Positions 1 to 6,945 of a stretch of 58,802 nucleotides of DNA are shown piece by piece. Both the position numbers and the translations under genes were made by a program. Under the pieces are notes generated by a model. The model saw nothing but the letters and a program-made list of their open reading frames with translations. It had not been told where the DNA came from and did no database searches. The DNA is from Ollibium composti. Lineage in GTDB: Bacteria; Pseudomonadota; Alphaproteobacteria; Rhizobiales; Rhizobiaceae. Each line of letters starts with the position of its first letter. The first letter of the stretch is position 1. The DNA lies in NCBI RefSeq assembly GCF_004801285.1, contig NZ_SSNY01000017.1:1-58802 (forward strand), given 5' to 3'.

Positions 1-42
1 GCACAGGCCGCAACGAGCAAGAAGGAGAAAGCCGCCCCTTGA
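1..42 (+). CDS. C-terminal end of a probable IstB-like transposition helper (partial)
   Basis: Reading frame 1 is open from the window edge to TGA at 40-42 and encodes thirteen residues, rich in Ala and Lys, ending KKEKAAP. It lies about 80 bp inside the presumed IS21 end, where the ATPase gene istB normally stops, and IstB proteins often end in such a basic, alanine-rich tail. Only the tail is present, so the assignment depends on position and on the IS end beside it. Confidence 0.35.
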   Translation, partial: AQAATSKKEKAAP

Positions 43-125
43 CCAAAACCTAAGACCCAAACCATACATGAAGGCGGGTCACTTCTCGGCGAAAATCCCG
101 GGTCAGCTCTCAGCGGAAATCAACA
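1..125 (+). mobile_element. Right end of an IS21-family insertion sequence
   Basis: The first 125 bases look like the distal end of an IS21-type element: the last codons of an ORF (stop at 40-42), a short spacer, then two related blocks (GGGTCACTTCTCGGCGAAAA near 76 and a GGTCAGCTCTCAGCGGAAAT block near 101) ending in ATCAACA at 125. Tandem blocks of this kind, ending in CA, are typical of IS21-family ends in rhizobia. The rest of the element lies outside the window. The family call is from recalled end structure and is not tested. A gene fragment on the minus strand starts right at this end, as expected for an insertion into it. Confidence 0.55.
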
Positions 126-459
126 GCCTCGTCTTATGGTTACGCTCCTTACCCCGCCAGCGGCTTTGCTTGCGTTTCTCGGCCTGAGGTCCAACGAAGC
201 GGGTTATTGCATCGATAGCAGGTGCAAGAACTCCATTCATACGCTCCAGGGTCTCATGGGGAATGCCGCATTCCTGTCCGATTTCCGACCAGTCCGGCCG
301 ACTACCGCACTTCGGAGGTGACTGGCGGTCGGCGATCAGAGAATGGAGATATACCCGAAGTCGTTCGAGTTCCCGGGGAGGAAGCGTTTCGGCGACTCGC
401 TGGCGGAGAAACTGATCGATCATGCGGGGAAACGATGCCCGCCTGGCACTCTTGGTCAT
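126..459 (-). pseudogene. N-terminal gene fragment truncated by the IS21-type element
   Basis: A minus-strand frame starts at ATG 459 and runs into the insertion sequence, where its last residues (LLISAES) are read from the IS end itself. About 110 residues of native sequence remain. They are basic at the start and contain a helix-turn-helix-like stretch around WSEIGQECGIPHETLERM. I do not recognise the full family. The composition and the mobile-element setting would fit the N-terminal part of a large integrase-type protein, but no catalytic motif is present to prove it. An upstream in-frame ATG at 507 is possible but adds an unlikely leader. Confidence 0.45.
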
Positions 460-673
460 TGTTATCTCGTTTGGAAACAACGACCCTGTGCCGCTGCCGG
501 CCAGCATCCCTAGCCGGCAATGACCTTGGCGTCACCGGCTAAAATGGAGGGCGGAGGTGCCTGTGGAAAAGCTGCCCCCGAAAGGCCGCTCTCAACGCCT
601 GGCCTGCGGCCAGGGTCCGGGGCGCTTTGCATAAACGGTAACCGCTAGCCGATCAGCGTCCTGCCACCTAGTC

Positions 674-723
674 GCTGTCGGGGACGGCTACAGCGCTGTT
701 GAGGGCGCGCCGCCCCCGACAGC
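674..723. repeat. 10-bp perfect inverted repeat in an intergenic scar
   Basis: GCTGTCGGGG at 674-683 is matched by CCCCGACAGC at 714-723, leaving a 30-bp loop. It sits in the gene-free stretch 508-754 between the IS-truncated fragment and the gapR remnant. It could be a terminator without a T-run, a terminal repeat, or chance in GC-rich DNA. I see no other gene or RNA in that stretch. Confidence 0.4.
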
Positions 724-754
724 TTCACACCCGGCACTGGCTGCGCGATATCTA

Positions 755-898
755 GACGACAGATTCGTGTGGGGGCGAAAAGGCTTCGACACCAAGGCCA
801 TCCGCACGCTTGTCCGGCTGCGCAAACAGGACCAGGCCGAGCGGCAGGAAGAGGAGTCGATCCTCGATCTCTACAAGGCCGCGCTCGGCATGGCGTGA
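755..898 (+). pseudogene. C-terminal remnant of a GapR (DUF2312) gene
   Basis: From about 755 to TGA at 896-898 the frame encodes a C-terminal segment with GFDTKAIRTLVRLRK and a stretch ending in ILDLYKAALGM. This matches the C-terminal end of DUF2312/GapR, the small nucleoid-associated protein that binds AT-rich, overtwisted DNA ahead of forks and RNA polymerase. The N-terminal coiled-coil half is missing: upstream of residue-equivalent KGFD the frame is open but no longer resembles the family, and it has no convincing start codon or ribosome site. It is most likely a remnant left by rearrangement at the island or IS boundary. An intact gapR would have to be elsewhere in the genome. Confidence 0.75.
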
Positions 899-933
899 CC
901 GCAAGGGGTGCCCTTGCCTCGCCCTTCTGTCGA

Positions 934-1338
934 TCAGGCGGCCGGCTCGAATTTCAGCGCGACACCGTTGACGCAGTAGCGGAGGCCTGTCGGCGGCGGG
1001 CCGTCCGGGAAGACGTGGCCGAGATGGCTGCCGCAGGTGGCGCAGTGGACTTCGGTGCGCACCATGCCGTGGCTGCGGTCCACCGTCGTCTCGACCGAAC
1101 CCGGAACCGGGTCGTTGAAGCTTGGCCAACCGGTGCCGCTTTCGAATTTCAGCGTGGCTTCGAAAAGCGCGCTGTCGCATCCGGCGCAATGGAAGGCGCC
1201 CGGGCGGTGTTCGTGCAGCAGCGCGCAGCTTCCGGGCCGCTCGGTGCCGTGGCCGCGCATGACGGCGTACTGTTCCGGCGTCAGCAGGGCGCGCCATTCG
1301 GCGTCGGTGCGGGTGACCGGGTAGGTGTGGGTGTCCAT
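934..1338 (-). CDS. msrB: Peptide-methionine (R)-S-oxide reductase MsrB
   Basis: A 134-residue single-domain MsrB, which reduces the R epimer of methionine sulfoxide in oxidised proteins, normally with thioredoxin as electron source. The structural zinc is held by two CxxC pairs (Cys51/54 and Cys99/102), the substrate motif GTGWPSF is at 68-74, and the catalytic cysteine is Cys122 in RYCVNG. There is no signal peptide, so it acts in the cytoplasm. Its start is about 95 bp from the stop of the VWA gene upstream on the same strand, so co-transcription is possible. Length and motifs are complete. Confidence 0.95.
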   Translation of the reverse strand: MDTHTYPVTRTDAEWRALLTPEQYAVMRGHGTERPGSCALLHEHRPGAFHCAGCDSALFEATLKFESGTGWPSFNDPVPGSVETTVDRSHGMVRTEVHCATCGSHLGHVFPDGPPPTGLRYCVNGVALKFEPAA

Positions 1339-1432
1339 GCTTGTCTCCTGCCTTTGCGGCTTGTTGTTGGTGTCATCCTGGAATTCGCCTCAACATAGGC
1401 ATTTGTTACGGCTTTGCCCAGCGGCGAGAGCC

Positions 1433-2623
1433 TCAATGCCTGCGCGACAATTCCTTCGTCGCCGCTTCCAGCCCGGCCAGCGTCAGCGCATACATGCGGC
1501 CGGCGAAGAGTTCGCGCACCATGCCGATCGAATGCGTGTAGTCCCAGTGTTTTTCCGGCGTCGGGTTGAGCCAGACGGCATGCGGCCACTGGGCGAGCAC
1601 GCGGCCGAGCCAGGCTGCCCCCGCCTCCTTGTTCCAGTGCTCGACCGAGCCGCCCGGCGTGGCGATCTCGTAGGGGCTCATCGAGGCGTCGCCGACGAAG
1701 ACGACCTTGTAGTCCGGCCCGTATTTATGCAGCACGTCGAAGGTCGGCAGCGTCTCGGAACGGCGGCGGCGATTGTCCTTCCACACGCCTTCGTAGAGGC
1801 AATTGTGGAAATAGAAATATTCCATGTGCCGGAATTCGGCGCGGGCGGCGGAAAACAGTTCCTCGACGGCCCTGATGTGGTCGTCCATCGAGCCGCCGAC
1901 GTCGAAGAACATCAGGAGCTTCACCGCGTTGCGCCGTTCCGGCCGCATCCTGACGTCGAGATAGCCGTGCTCGGCGGTGGCGTGGATGGTGCCGGGCAGG
2001 TCGAATTCCTCCTCCGCGCCCTCGCGCACCCAGCGGCGCAGGCGTTTCAGCGCCACCTTGATGTTGCGCGTGCCGAGCTCGACCGTATCGTCGAAATTCC
2101 TGAACTCGCGCTTGTCCCACACCTTCACCGCGCGGCGATGGCGGCTTTCGTGCTGGCTGATGCGCACGCCTTCGGGATTGTAGCCATAGGCGCCGAAGGG
2201 CGAGGTGCCGGCTGTGCCGATCCATTTCGAGCCACCCTGGTGGCGACCCTTCTGCTCCTCCAGGCGCTCTCTCAGCGTTTCCATCAGTTTGTCGAAGCCG
2301 CCGAGGGCCTCGACCAGTTTCTTCTCCTCGTCGGTCAGGTGTTTTTCGGCGAGCTTGCGTAGCCAGTCTTCCGGCAGGTTGGCGACATCGACGCCGGCTT
2401 CGCCCGACAGCGCCTCCAACCCCTTGAAGACATGCGAAAAAACCTGGTCGAAGCGGTCGATATGGCGCTCGTCCTTCACCAGCGCCGAGCGGGCGAGGTA
2501 GTAGAAGCCCTCGACGTCGTAGTCGACCAGCCCGGCCTCCAGCCCTTCCAGCAGCGACAGATATTCCCGGAGCGAGACGGGGATTTTCGCCGCTTTCAGT
2601 TCGAGGAAGAAGGGAAGGAACAT
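1433..2623 (-). CDS. VWA domain-containing CoxE-like protein
   Basis: A 396-residue protein of the CoxE-like von Willebrand A family. The metal-ion-dependent adhesion site is D241-x-G243-x-S245 in the segment MFFDVGGSMDD. A central basic region around GYNPEGVRI and a C-terminal segment follow. These proteins work with MoxR-type AAA+ ATPases as chaperone-like machines in cofactor insertion or complex assembly, and a MoxR gene lies about 1.3 kb upstream on the same strand (3913-4752). The target is not shown by the sequence, and no cox or mox structural genes are nearby. A GNAT gene ends 7 bp before its ATG, so these two form a short operon. Confidence 0.88.
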   Translation of the reverse strand: MFLPFFLELKAAKIPVSLREYLSLLEGLEAGLVDYDVEGFYYLARSALVKDERHIDRFDQVFSHVFKGLEALSGEAGVDVANLPEDWLRKLAEKHLTDEEKKLVEALGGFDKLMETLRERLEEQKGRHQGGSKWIGTAGTSPFGAYGYNPEGVRISQHESRHRRAVKVWDKREFRNFDDTVELGTRNIKVALKRLRRWVREGAEEEFDLPGTIHATAEHGYLDVRMRPERRNAVKLLMFFDVGGSMDDHIRAVEELFSAARAEFRHMEYFYFHNCLYEGVWKDNRRRRSETLPTFDVLHKYGPDYKVVFVGDASMSPYEIATPGGSVEHWNKEAGAAWLGRVLAQWPHAVWLNPTPEKHWDYTHSIGMVRELFAGRMYALTLAGLEAATKELSRRH

Positions 2624-2630
2624 TTTTCTC

Positions 2631-3077
2631 CTACAACAGATCGTATTCGATAAACCCGGTCCGCCGCGCCACGTAGTCGTAGAGCTTTCGCGCCGTGGCG
2701 TTGGTTTCGTGCGTCATCCAGTAGACGTTGGCGACGCCGATCTTCGCCGCCGCCTGCTTCACTGCCTCGATGAGGGCCGCGCCGACGCCCTTGCCGCGCG
2801 CGTCGGGGTCGGCGAACAGGTCCTGCAAATAGCAGTTGTTCACCAGCGACCAGCAGGAGCGGTGGTAGAGATAATGCGTCAGGCCGACGGCCTTGCCGTC
2901 GAGTAGCGCAATGAATCCTTTCGGTTCGAACTCACCGGCCGTGAACAGGCGCTTCCAGGTGGTCCGATAGACTTCCTCGGGAACCGTCGTCTTGTAGAAT
3001 TTGAGATAGGCCGTCCACAGCCGGCGCCAGTCGGCGTGGTCGGATTCCTGCAGCGGACGAACGATGATGGCGGACAT
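2631..3077 (-). CDS. GNAT-family N-acetyltransferase
   Basis: A 148-residue acetyltransferase of the GNAT fold. The acetyl-CoA binding motif A is seen as DPDARGKGVGAALIEAV near residues 90-106, followed by a motif-B-like Y-W-M-T-H-E-T-N-A-T-A-R-K-L-Y segment. The substrate cannot be deduced. It is cytoplasmic, with no signal sequence. It is transcribed toward the VWA gene, with 7 bp between its stop and the VWA start. The region upstream of its start is a long repeat-rich spacer. Confidence 0.88.
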   Translation of the reverse strand: MSAIIVRPLQESDHADWRRLWTAYLKFYKTTVPEEVYRTTWKRLFTAGEFEPKGFIALLDGKAVGLTHYLYHRSCWSLVNNCYLQDLFADPDARGKGVGAALIEAVKQAAAKIGVANVYWMTHETNATARKLYDYVARRTGFIEYDLL

Positions 3078-3204
3078 GGTTTTCCTCCCGATTGGCGACC
3101 TATTCTAGCGGCCGCGGTCGCAGGCGGCGATAGGACAGGGCAGGCTTTTCCGCTGCCACGCTGCCTTTCGGCCCTGGCCTTTGTCAAAGAGCTGACCTCT
3201 TATG

Positions 3205-3480
3205 CTTGAGGTCGGGAAGCGGGCGCGGGGGCCGTGCCTGCTAAGTTAAATAGTGGCGCGGCTTCCCGCGCCCGCCGGTGTCTTGCCTCCCCGAGGGTCG
3301 CTGCCGCCTTTCGGGCGGCCCGCTGGCTCGGTCGAGGCCCGGACTTGGGGGTTCATCGCCCAGCCGCCTACCGTAGACGACCAGCCCGGCGCCGTCTCCT
3401 GCCACACGCCCGGTTCGCGACCCGCGTTCCCGCACAGGAGATGACGGGCAGTATAGAGCGGGCGGAAAGGACGGGGATAG
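3205..3480. other. GC-rich structured spacer without a recognised gene
   Basis: This stretch of the 3078-3912 spacer is not part of the common repeat families. It contains a long imperfect inverted repeat (GGGCGCGGG near 3218 against CCCGCGCCC near 3278), a hairpin GCCGCCTTTCGGGCGGC near 3302, and a minus-strand promoter-like TATACT near 3451. A short minus-strand frame (3241-3435) has no recognisable domain. It could encode a structured RNA. I tested tmRNA, RNase P, SRP and cobalamin-riboswitch signatures by eye and found none in the right order. Confidence 0.3.
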
Positions 3481-3544
3481 ATTTCGGGAAGATTTTTCGC
3501 GGAAGGAGGCGCGGCATGGGCGTCGCCCTCTCCCCGTTTACAGT

Positions 3545-3728
3545 AGGGCTATCGCCTATGGCGCTCCCCCTCTCCGTCGCGCCCTGCGGGCGCGCCACCT
3601 CTCCCCCCGTTTCGGGTGGAGAGGATAGGCCGGCCGCAACTTGGTGCCCATCCTCTCCCCTCACGAAGTGGGGGAGAGGTGGCTTGCGAAGCAAGACGGA
3701 GAGGGGGAGCGCCATAGGCGATAGCCCT
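3545..3728. repeat. Long perfect inverted repeat (34-bp arms)
   Basis: A 34-base arm at 3545-3578 is exactly complementary to 3695-3728, with further imperfect pairing inward (CTCCCC and GGGGAG tracts flanking 3600-3680). A transcript of either strand would fold into a cruciform or long hairpin. It lies between the MoxR gene and the GNAT-VWA pair. The arms share the core GGGCTATCGC with the repeat at 15428, so it belongs to a dispersed family. Confidence 0.85.
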
Positions 3729-3735
3729 GCCACAA

Positions 3736-3842
3736 GGGGGAGGGAGACGCTGATGCCGCCGTTTTGTCTAAAACCAGCAAGGTTGGCAGGCTGTAGCAAC
3801 ACCGCAAGTCCCTCCCCCTTGCGGGGAGGGGACAGGGGTCTG
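3736..3842. repeat. Dispersed palindromic repeat, family shared with 15462-15596
   Basis: It begins with GGGAGGGAGACGC, has a variable centre, and ends with CTCCCCCTTGCGGGGAGGGG. The same order of blocks is seen at 15462-15596. The end block is itself a hairpin. No coding potential is seen. It is placed just downstream of the MoxR stop codon. Confidence 0.7.
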
Positions 3843-3912
3843 CATCGATTGAAATGAGGAAAAATCCATATGCGATAGCCTACCGGTAACGCGAAGAGGG
3901 AAGGCGGCGCGA

Positions 3913-4752
3913 TCACCCCTGCCTTCTCGCCATGAAGGCCAGACGTTCGAACAGGTGCACGTCCTGCTCGTTCTTGAGCAGCGCGCCATGCAGTTTGGGC
4001 AGCGCGTTCTTCGGGTCTCCGCGCAGATCGGCGGGATCGACGTCGTCGGCGACCAGAAGGCGGATCCAGTCGAGCGCTTCGGAGGTCGACGGCTTCTTCT
4101 TGAGGCCCGGCACCTCGCGGATCTCGTAGAATTGGGTCAGCGCGGCGCGCACGAGGTTCTGCTTGATGCCGGGATAGTGCACGTCGACGATTTTTTGCAG
4201 CGTCTCCATGTCCGGGAAGCGGATGTAGTGGAAGAAGCAGCGGCGCAGGAAGGCGTCCGGCAGTTCCTTCTCATTGTTGGAGGTGATGATGACGATGGGG
4301 CGATTGGCGGCGCGGATCGTCTCGCCCGTCTCGTAGACGAAGAACTCCATGCGGTCGAGTTCCTGCAACAGGTCGTTGGGAAACTCGATGTCGGCCTTGT
4401 CGATCTCGTCGATCAGGAGCACGACCTTCCTGTCGGCGGCGAAGGCGTCCCACAATTTGCCGCGCTTGATGTAGTTGCCGATGTCGTTGAAACGCTCGTC
4501 GCCCAACTGGCTGTCGCGCAGGCGCGAGACGGCATCGTATTCGTAGAGGCCCTGCTGGGCGCGGGTGGTGGATTTCACGTTCCATTCGATCAGGTCGAGG
4601 CCGAGCGCTTGCGCCACCTGCCTCGCCAGTTCGGTCTTGCCGGTGCCGGGCTCCCCCTTGACCAGCAGCGGCCGCTCCAGCGCGATCGCGGCATTGACCG
4701 CCACCATCAGGTCCTTGTCGGCGACATAGGCGGCCGTGCCTTCGAAACGCAT
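3913..4752 (-). CDS. MoxR-family AAA+ ATPase
   Basis: A 279-residue AAA+ ATPase with Walker A GEPGTGKT at 33-40 and Walker B LLIDEIDKAD near residue 105, then sensor and lid regions. I chose ATG 4752 (MRFEG) because the family starts there; an upstream in-frame ATG at 4848 would add 32 residues encoded by repeat DNA. MoxR ATPases pair with VWA proteins to remodel client complexes, and the CoxE-like VWA gene at 1433-2623 is the obvious partner. The two are separated by the GNAT gene and by repeats, so co-transcription is uncertain. It is cytoplasmic. Confidence 0.9.
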   Translation of the reverse strand: MRFEGTAAYVADKDLMVAVNAAIALERPLLVKGEPGTGKTELARQVAQALGLDLIEWNVKSTTRAQQGLYEYDAVSRLRDSQLGDERFNDIGNYIKRGKLWDAFAADRKVVLLIDEIDKADIEFPNDLLQELDRMEFFVYETGETIRAANRPIVIITSNNEKELPDAFLRRCFFHYIRFPDMETLQKIVDVHYPGIKQNLVRAALTQFYEIREVPGLKKKPSTSEALDWIRLLVADDVDPADLRGDPKNALPKLHGALLKNEQDVHLFERLAFMARRQG

Positions 4753-4816
4753 GGACTGGCTCCCGGTTGGATGTGTCCGGTCTAGAAGCAGACGGCGGCG
4801 GATGCAACCGGGACAA

Positions 4817-4954
4817 GACCCCTCTCCGTCACCGCTGCGCGGCGCCACCTCCCCCCAGAGGGGGGAGGAACTGCTGTTGCGTTGCCGGCGCTTTTCCAGC
4901 TTGGGTTCCTCGCCCCTTTTGGGGAGAGGTGGCGCCGCGCAGCGGCGACGGAGA
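4817..4954. repeat. Palindromic intergenic repeat upstream of the MoxR gene
   Basis: CCTCTCCGTC followed by CGCTGCGCGGCGCCACCT near 4817-4847 is mirrored by AGGTGGCGCCGCGCAGCG and GACGGAGAGG near 4926-4954. The 30-bp arms enclose a variable centre. The layout resembles the other dispersed repeats in the window, with CTCTCC/GGAGAG ends. It is non-coding. Confidence 0.8.
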
Positions 4955-5019
4955 GGGAAATTCCACGGCGCTGTGCCTTCCCGCTGGCGAACGCCTTCGC
5001 CACGCTCTATATTGGACCT

Positions 5020-5176
5020 CGACGGTCTGCGCCTCGCGGCAGGAGAGACATTTCCCCGGGGCCTTATTGATCCCTAGGGAGCTGTCCCTGGCCAGGCCCG
5101 TGGGCTTGGACATATGGCGCCCACCTACTTTGTAGGTTCCCGGGATCGACTTCTCCACCGGTTGCGTGGATCGTCA
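5020..5176 (+). ncRNA. ssrS: Probable 6S RNA
   Basis: A promoter-like TATATT at 5008-5013 would start a transcript near 5020. GACGGTC (5021-5027) pairs with GATCGTC (5169-5175), and inward the pairing continues with TGCGC/GCGTG and GGAGAG/TTCTCC, giving a rod with an internal bubble. The length of about 156 nt and the small hairpin ACCTACTTTGTAGGT before the 3' stem are what I recall for alphaproteobacterial 6S RNA, which binds the housekeeping RNA polymerase holoenzyme. No ORF is present. It is not next to the usual zapA/ygfA neighbours, so a covariance search is the deciding test. Confidence 0.65.
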
Positions 5177-5210
5177 CTTTTCCAAAGCAACAATCCATAT
5201 CCATAACCTG

Positions 5211-5981
5211 TCAGGCGTGCCGCGCGGCGTTTTCCTGTTCGTGCCGCAGCGTGGCGATGAAGCGTTTTGTCCGCTCGCGCTGCGGGTTGCCGAACACCTC
5301 GGCGGCCGGGCCTTTTTCGACGACGGTGCCCGCTTCGAGGAAGATCACCTCGTCGGCGACCTTGGAGGCGAGGCGCAAATCGTGCGTCGCCATCACCATG
5401 GTGGTGCCTTCCTCGGCCAGCCGGTCGAGCACGTCGACCACTTCCTGAGCGAGTTCGGGATCGAGCGCCGAGGTCGGCTCGTCGCACAGAAGCACGCGTG
5501 GCGACGGCGCCAGCGCGCGCGCGATCGCCACGCGCTGCTGCTGGCCGCCCGACAGCGTCGCCGGCCAGGCGTCGGCCTTGGCCGCCATGCCGACCTTCTC
5601 CAGCAGTTCCATCGCCCGTTCGCGCGCCTTGGCTTCCGGCCATTTCAGCACGACCGTCATGCCCTCCATGACGTTCTCGATCGCGGTGCGGTGCGGGAAA
5701 AGCTGAAAATTCTGGAACACCATGCCGGTCTGGCGGCGCAGGCGCTGGATGTCGCCGGTGGCGACGCGCCGGCCGGTGCCGAAGGCGAGTTCTTCCTCGC
5801 CGATCTTGACCATGCCGGCATTGGGCAGTTCTAGAAGGTTGATGCAGCGCAGCAGCGTGCTCTTCCCGCCGCCCGAAGGGCCGACGAGCGCGGTGACGCT
5901 GCGCTCGGCCATGGTGACGGAAACGTCCTTCAGGACGACGTTGTCGCCGAATCGCTTTTCGATATCCTTCAGCTCGATCAT
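5211..5981 (-). CDS. Polar amino-acid ABC transporter, ATP-binding subunit
   Basis: A 256-residue ATPase of the polar amino-acid uptake class (GlnQ/HisP type). Walker A GPSGGGKS is at 34-41, the signature LSGGQQQR is near 150, and Walker B LLCDEPTSALD is near 172. It powers import by the permease encoded just upstream; the ATG overlaps the permease stop by 4 bp, indicating translational coupling. With the periplasmic binding protein gene at 6946-7719 it completes a three-gene importer. It is a peripheral inner-membrane protein. Confidence 0.95.
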   Translation of the reverse strand: MIELKDIEKRFGDNVVLKDVSVTMAERSVTALVGPSGGGKSTLLRCINLLELPNAGMVKIGEEELAFGTGRRVATGDIQRLRRQTGMVFQNFQLFPHRTAIENVMEGMTVVLKWPEAKARERAMELLEKVGMAAKADAWPATLSGGQQQRVAIARALAPSPRVLLCDEPTSALDPELAQEVVDVLDRLAEEGTTMVMATHDLRLASKVADEVIFLEAGTVVEKGPAAEVFGNPQRERTKRFIATLRHEQENAARHA

Positions 5982-6658
5982 GCGCGCGCCTCCAGGAAGC
6001 CGCCGTAGCGGTTGAGCCGTTCCTCCAGCCTGACCTGCAGCGCCGACAGCACCGAACTCATGGCGAGATAGAGGAGAGCGGCTTCGATGTAGAGGATGAG
6101 CGGTTCATAGGTTGTGGCGACGATGCGCTGGGCGGCCTGGAACATCTCCGGCACGGTGATGGCGGCCGCCAGCGAGGTGTCCTTGACCAGCGAAATGAAG
6201 GTGTTGGAGAGCGGCGGCACGGCGGTGCGGGCGGCCTGCGGCAGGATGGTGCGGCGCATCGCCTGGCTCCAGCTCATGCCGATGGAATAGGCCGCCTCCC
6301 ACTGGCCACGCGGCACCGAGGCGATGACGGCGCGGATGATCTCGGACGAATAGGCGCCGATGTTCAAGGTGAAGCCGATGAGGGCTGCGGTGAAGGCGTC
6401 GAGCAGGATGCCGGCGGAAGGCAGGCCGTAGAAGATCAGGAAAAGCTGCACCAGAAGCGGCGTGCCGCGAAAAATCCAGACATAGAAGCGCGCGACGGCT
6501 ACCAGTGGCTTCGGGCCGAACAGGCGCGCCAGCGCGGTCAGCAGACCGACGGCGAGCCCGAGGACGAAGGACAGAAGCGTCAGCGGCGCGGTGAAGAGCA
6601 GCGCTGCCCATAGAAGCTTGGGCAGCGAATCCAGCATCAGTTGCAGCCAGTCTGGCAC
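5978..6658 (-). CDS. Polar amino-acid ABC transporter, permease subunit
   Basis: A 226-residue inner-membrane permease of the HisM/GlnP class with about five hydrophobic segments and the EAA-type loop (EAAYSIGMSWSQAMRRTILP) that docks the ATPase. I place the start at GTG 6658 because GAGGAG lies about 8 bases upstream; the longer frame back to 6787 is encoded by repeat DNA. It overlaps the ATPase gene by 4 bp. The binding-protein gene lies 287 bp upstream, separated by a terminator-like hairpin and a REP-like element. Confidence 0.92.
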   Translation of the reverse strand: MPDWLQLMLDSLPKLLWAALLFTAPLTLLSFVLGLAVGLLTALARLFGPKPLVAVARFYVWIFRGTPLLVQLFLIFYGLPSAGILLDAFTAALIGFTLNIGAYSSEIIRAVIASVPRGQWEAAYSIGMSWSQAMRRTILPQAARTAVPPLSNTFISLVKDTSLAAAITVPEMFQAAQRIVATTYEPLILYIEAALLYLAMSSVLSALQVRLEERLNRYGGFLEARA

Positions 6659-6726
6659 TCTTTTTACTCCTCGGCCGCGGGTTCGAGCGCGGCTCTCGAT
6701 GAGGCCTTGCCTCGAACATTCGCTTT

Positions 6727-6849
6727 GCCCCTCATCCCCCTGCCGGGACCTTCTCCCCGTAAACGGGGAGAAGGAGATTGGCCGCACGGTCGCCGCTTCT
6801 GTCCTCGCCCCGTTTACGGGGAGAGGATGCCGGCAGGCAGGTGAGGGGC
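6727..6849. repeat. REP-like palindromic element, family A copy 1
   Basis: A 123-bp element bounded by GCCCCTCA and TGAGGGGC. It contains CTCCCCGTAAACGGGGAG on the left and CCCCGTTTACGGGGAGAG followed by GATGCCGGCAGGCAGG on the right. Nearly identical copies are at 13110-13220 and 24625-24744, all in the same orientation. This copy lies between the binding-protein and permease genes of the amino-acid importer. It is non-coding. Confidence 0.9.
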
Positions 6850-6889
6850 AGCGCCCAGCGCTCGATACTTACGACGGCCGATATCACAA

Positions 6890-6920
6890 GAAAAGCGGCG
6901 CCCGGGAAACCGCGCGCCGC
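6890..6920 (-). terminator. Intrinsic terminator after the binding-protein gene
   Basis: On the minus strand GCGGCGC (6920-6914) pairs with GCGCCGC (6901-6895) and is followed by TTTTCTTG. It lies 25 bp past the binding-protein stop. Such partial termination would give more binding protein than permease. Confidence 0.75.
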
Positions 6921-6945
6921 ATGAACTTTATGGGTCGCCGTACCC

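Noticed and set aside
1325..2362. 345-codon plus-strand frame across the VWA gene
   Set aside because: Antisense shadow of a complete VWA protein with a MIDAS motif; no domain of its own.
3380..3400. CAGGAGAC-type block resembling part of a cobalamin riboswitch
   Set aside because: The other conserved blocks are missing or in the wrong order on both strands, and no B12 gene follows.
3241..3435. 64-codon minus-strand ORF in the GNAT upstream spacer
   Set aside because: Arg/Gly/Pro-rich translation of strongly structured DNA, no recognisable domain, weak ribosome site.
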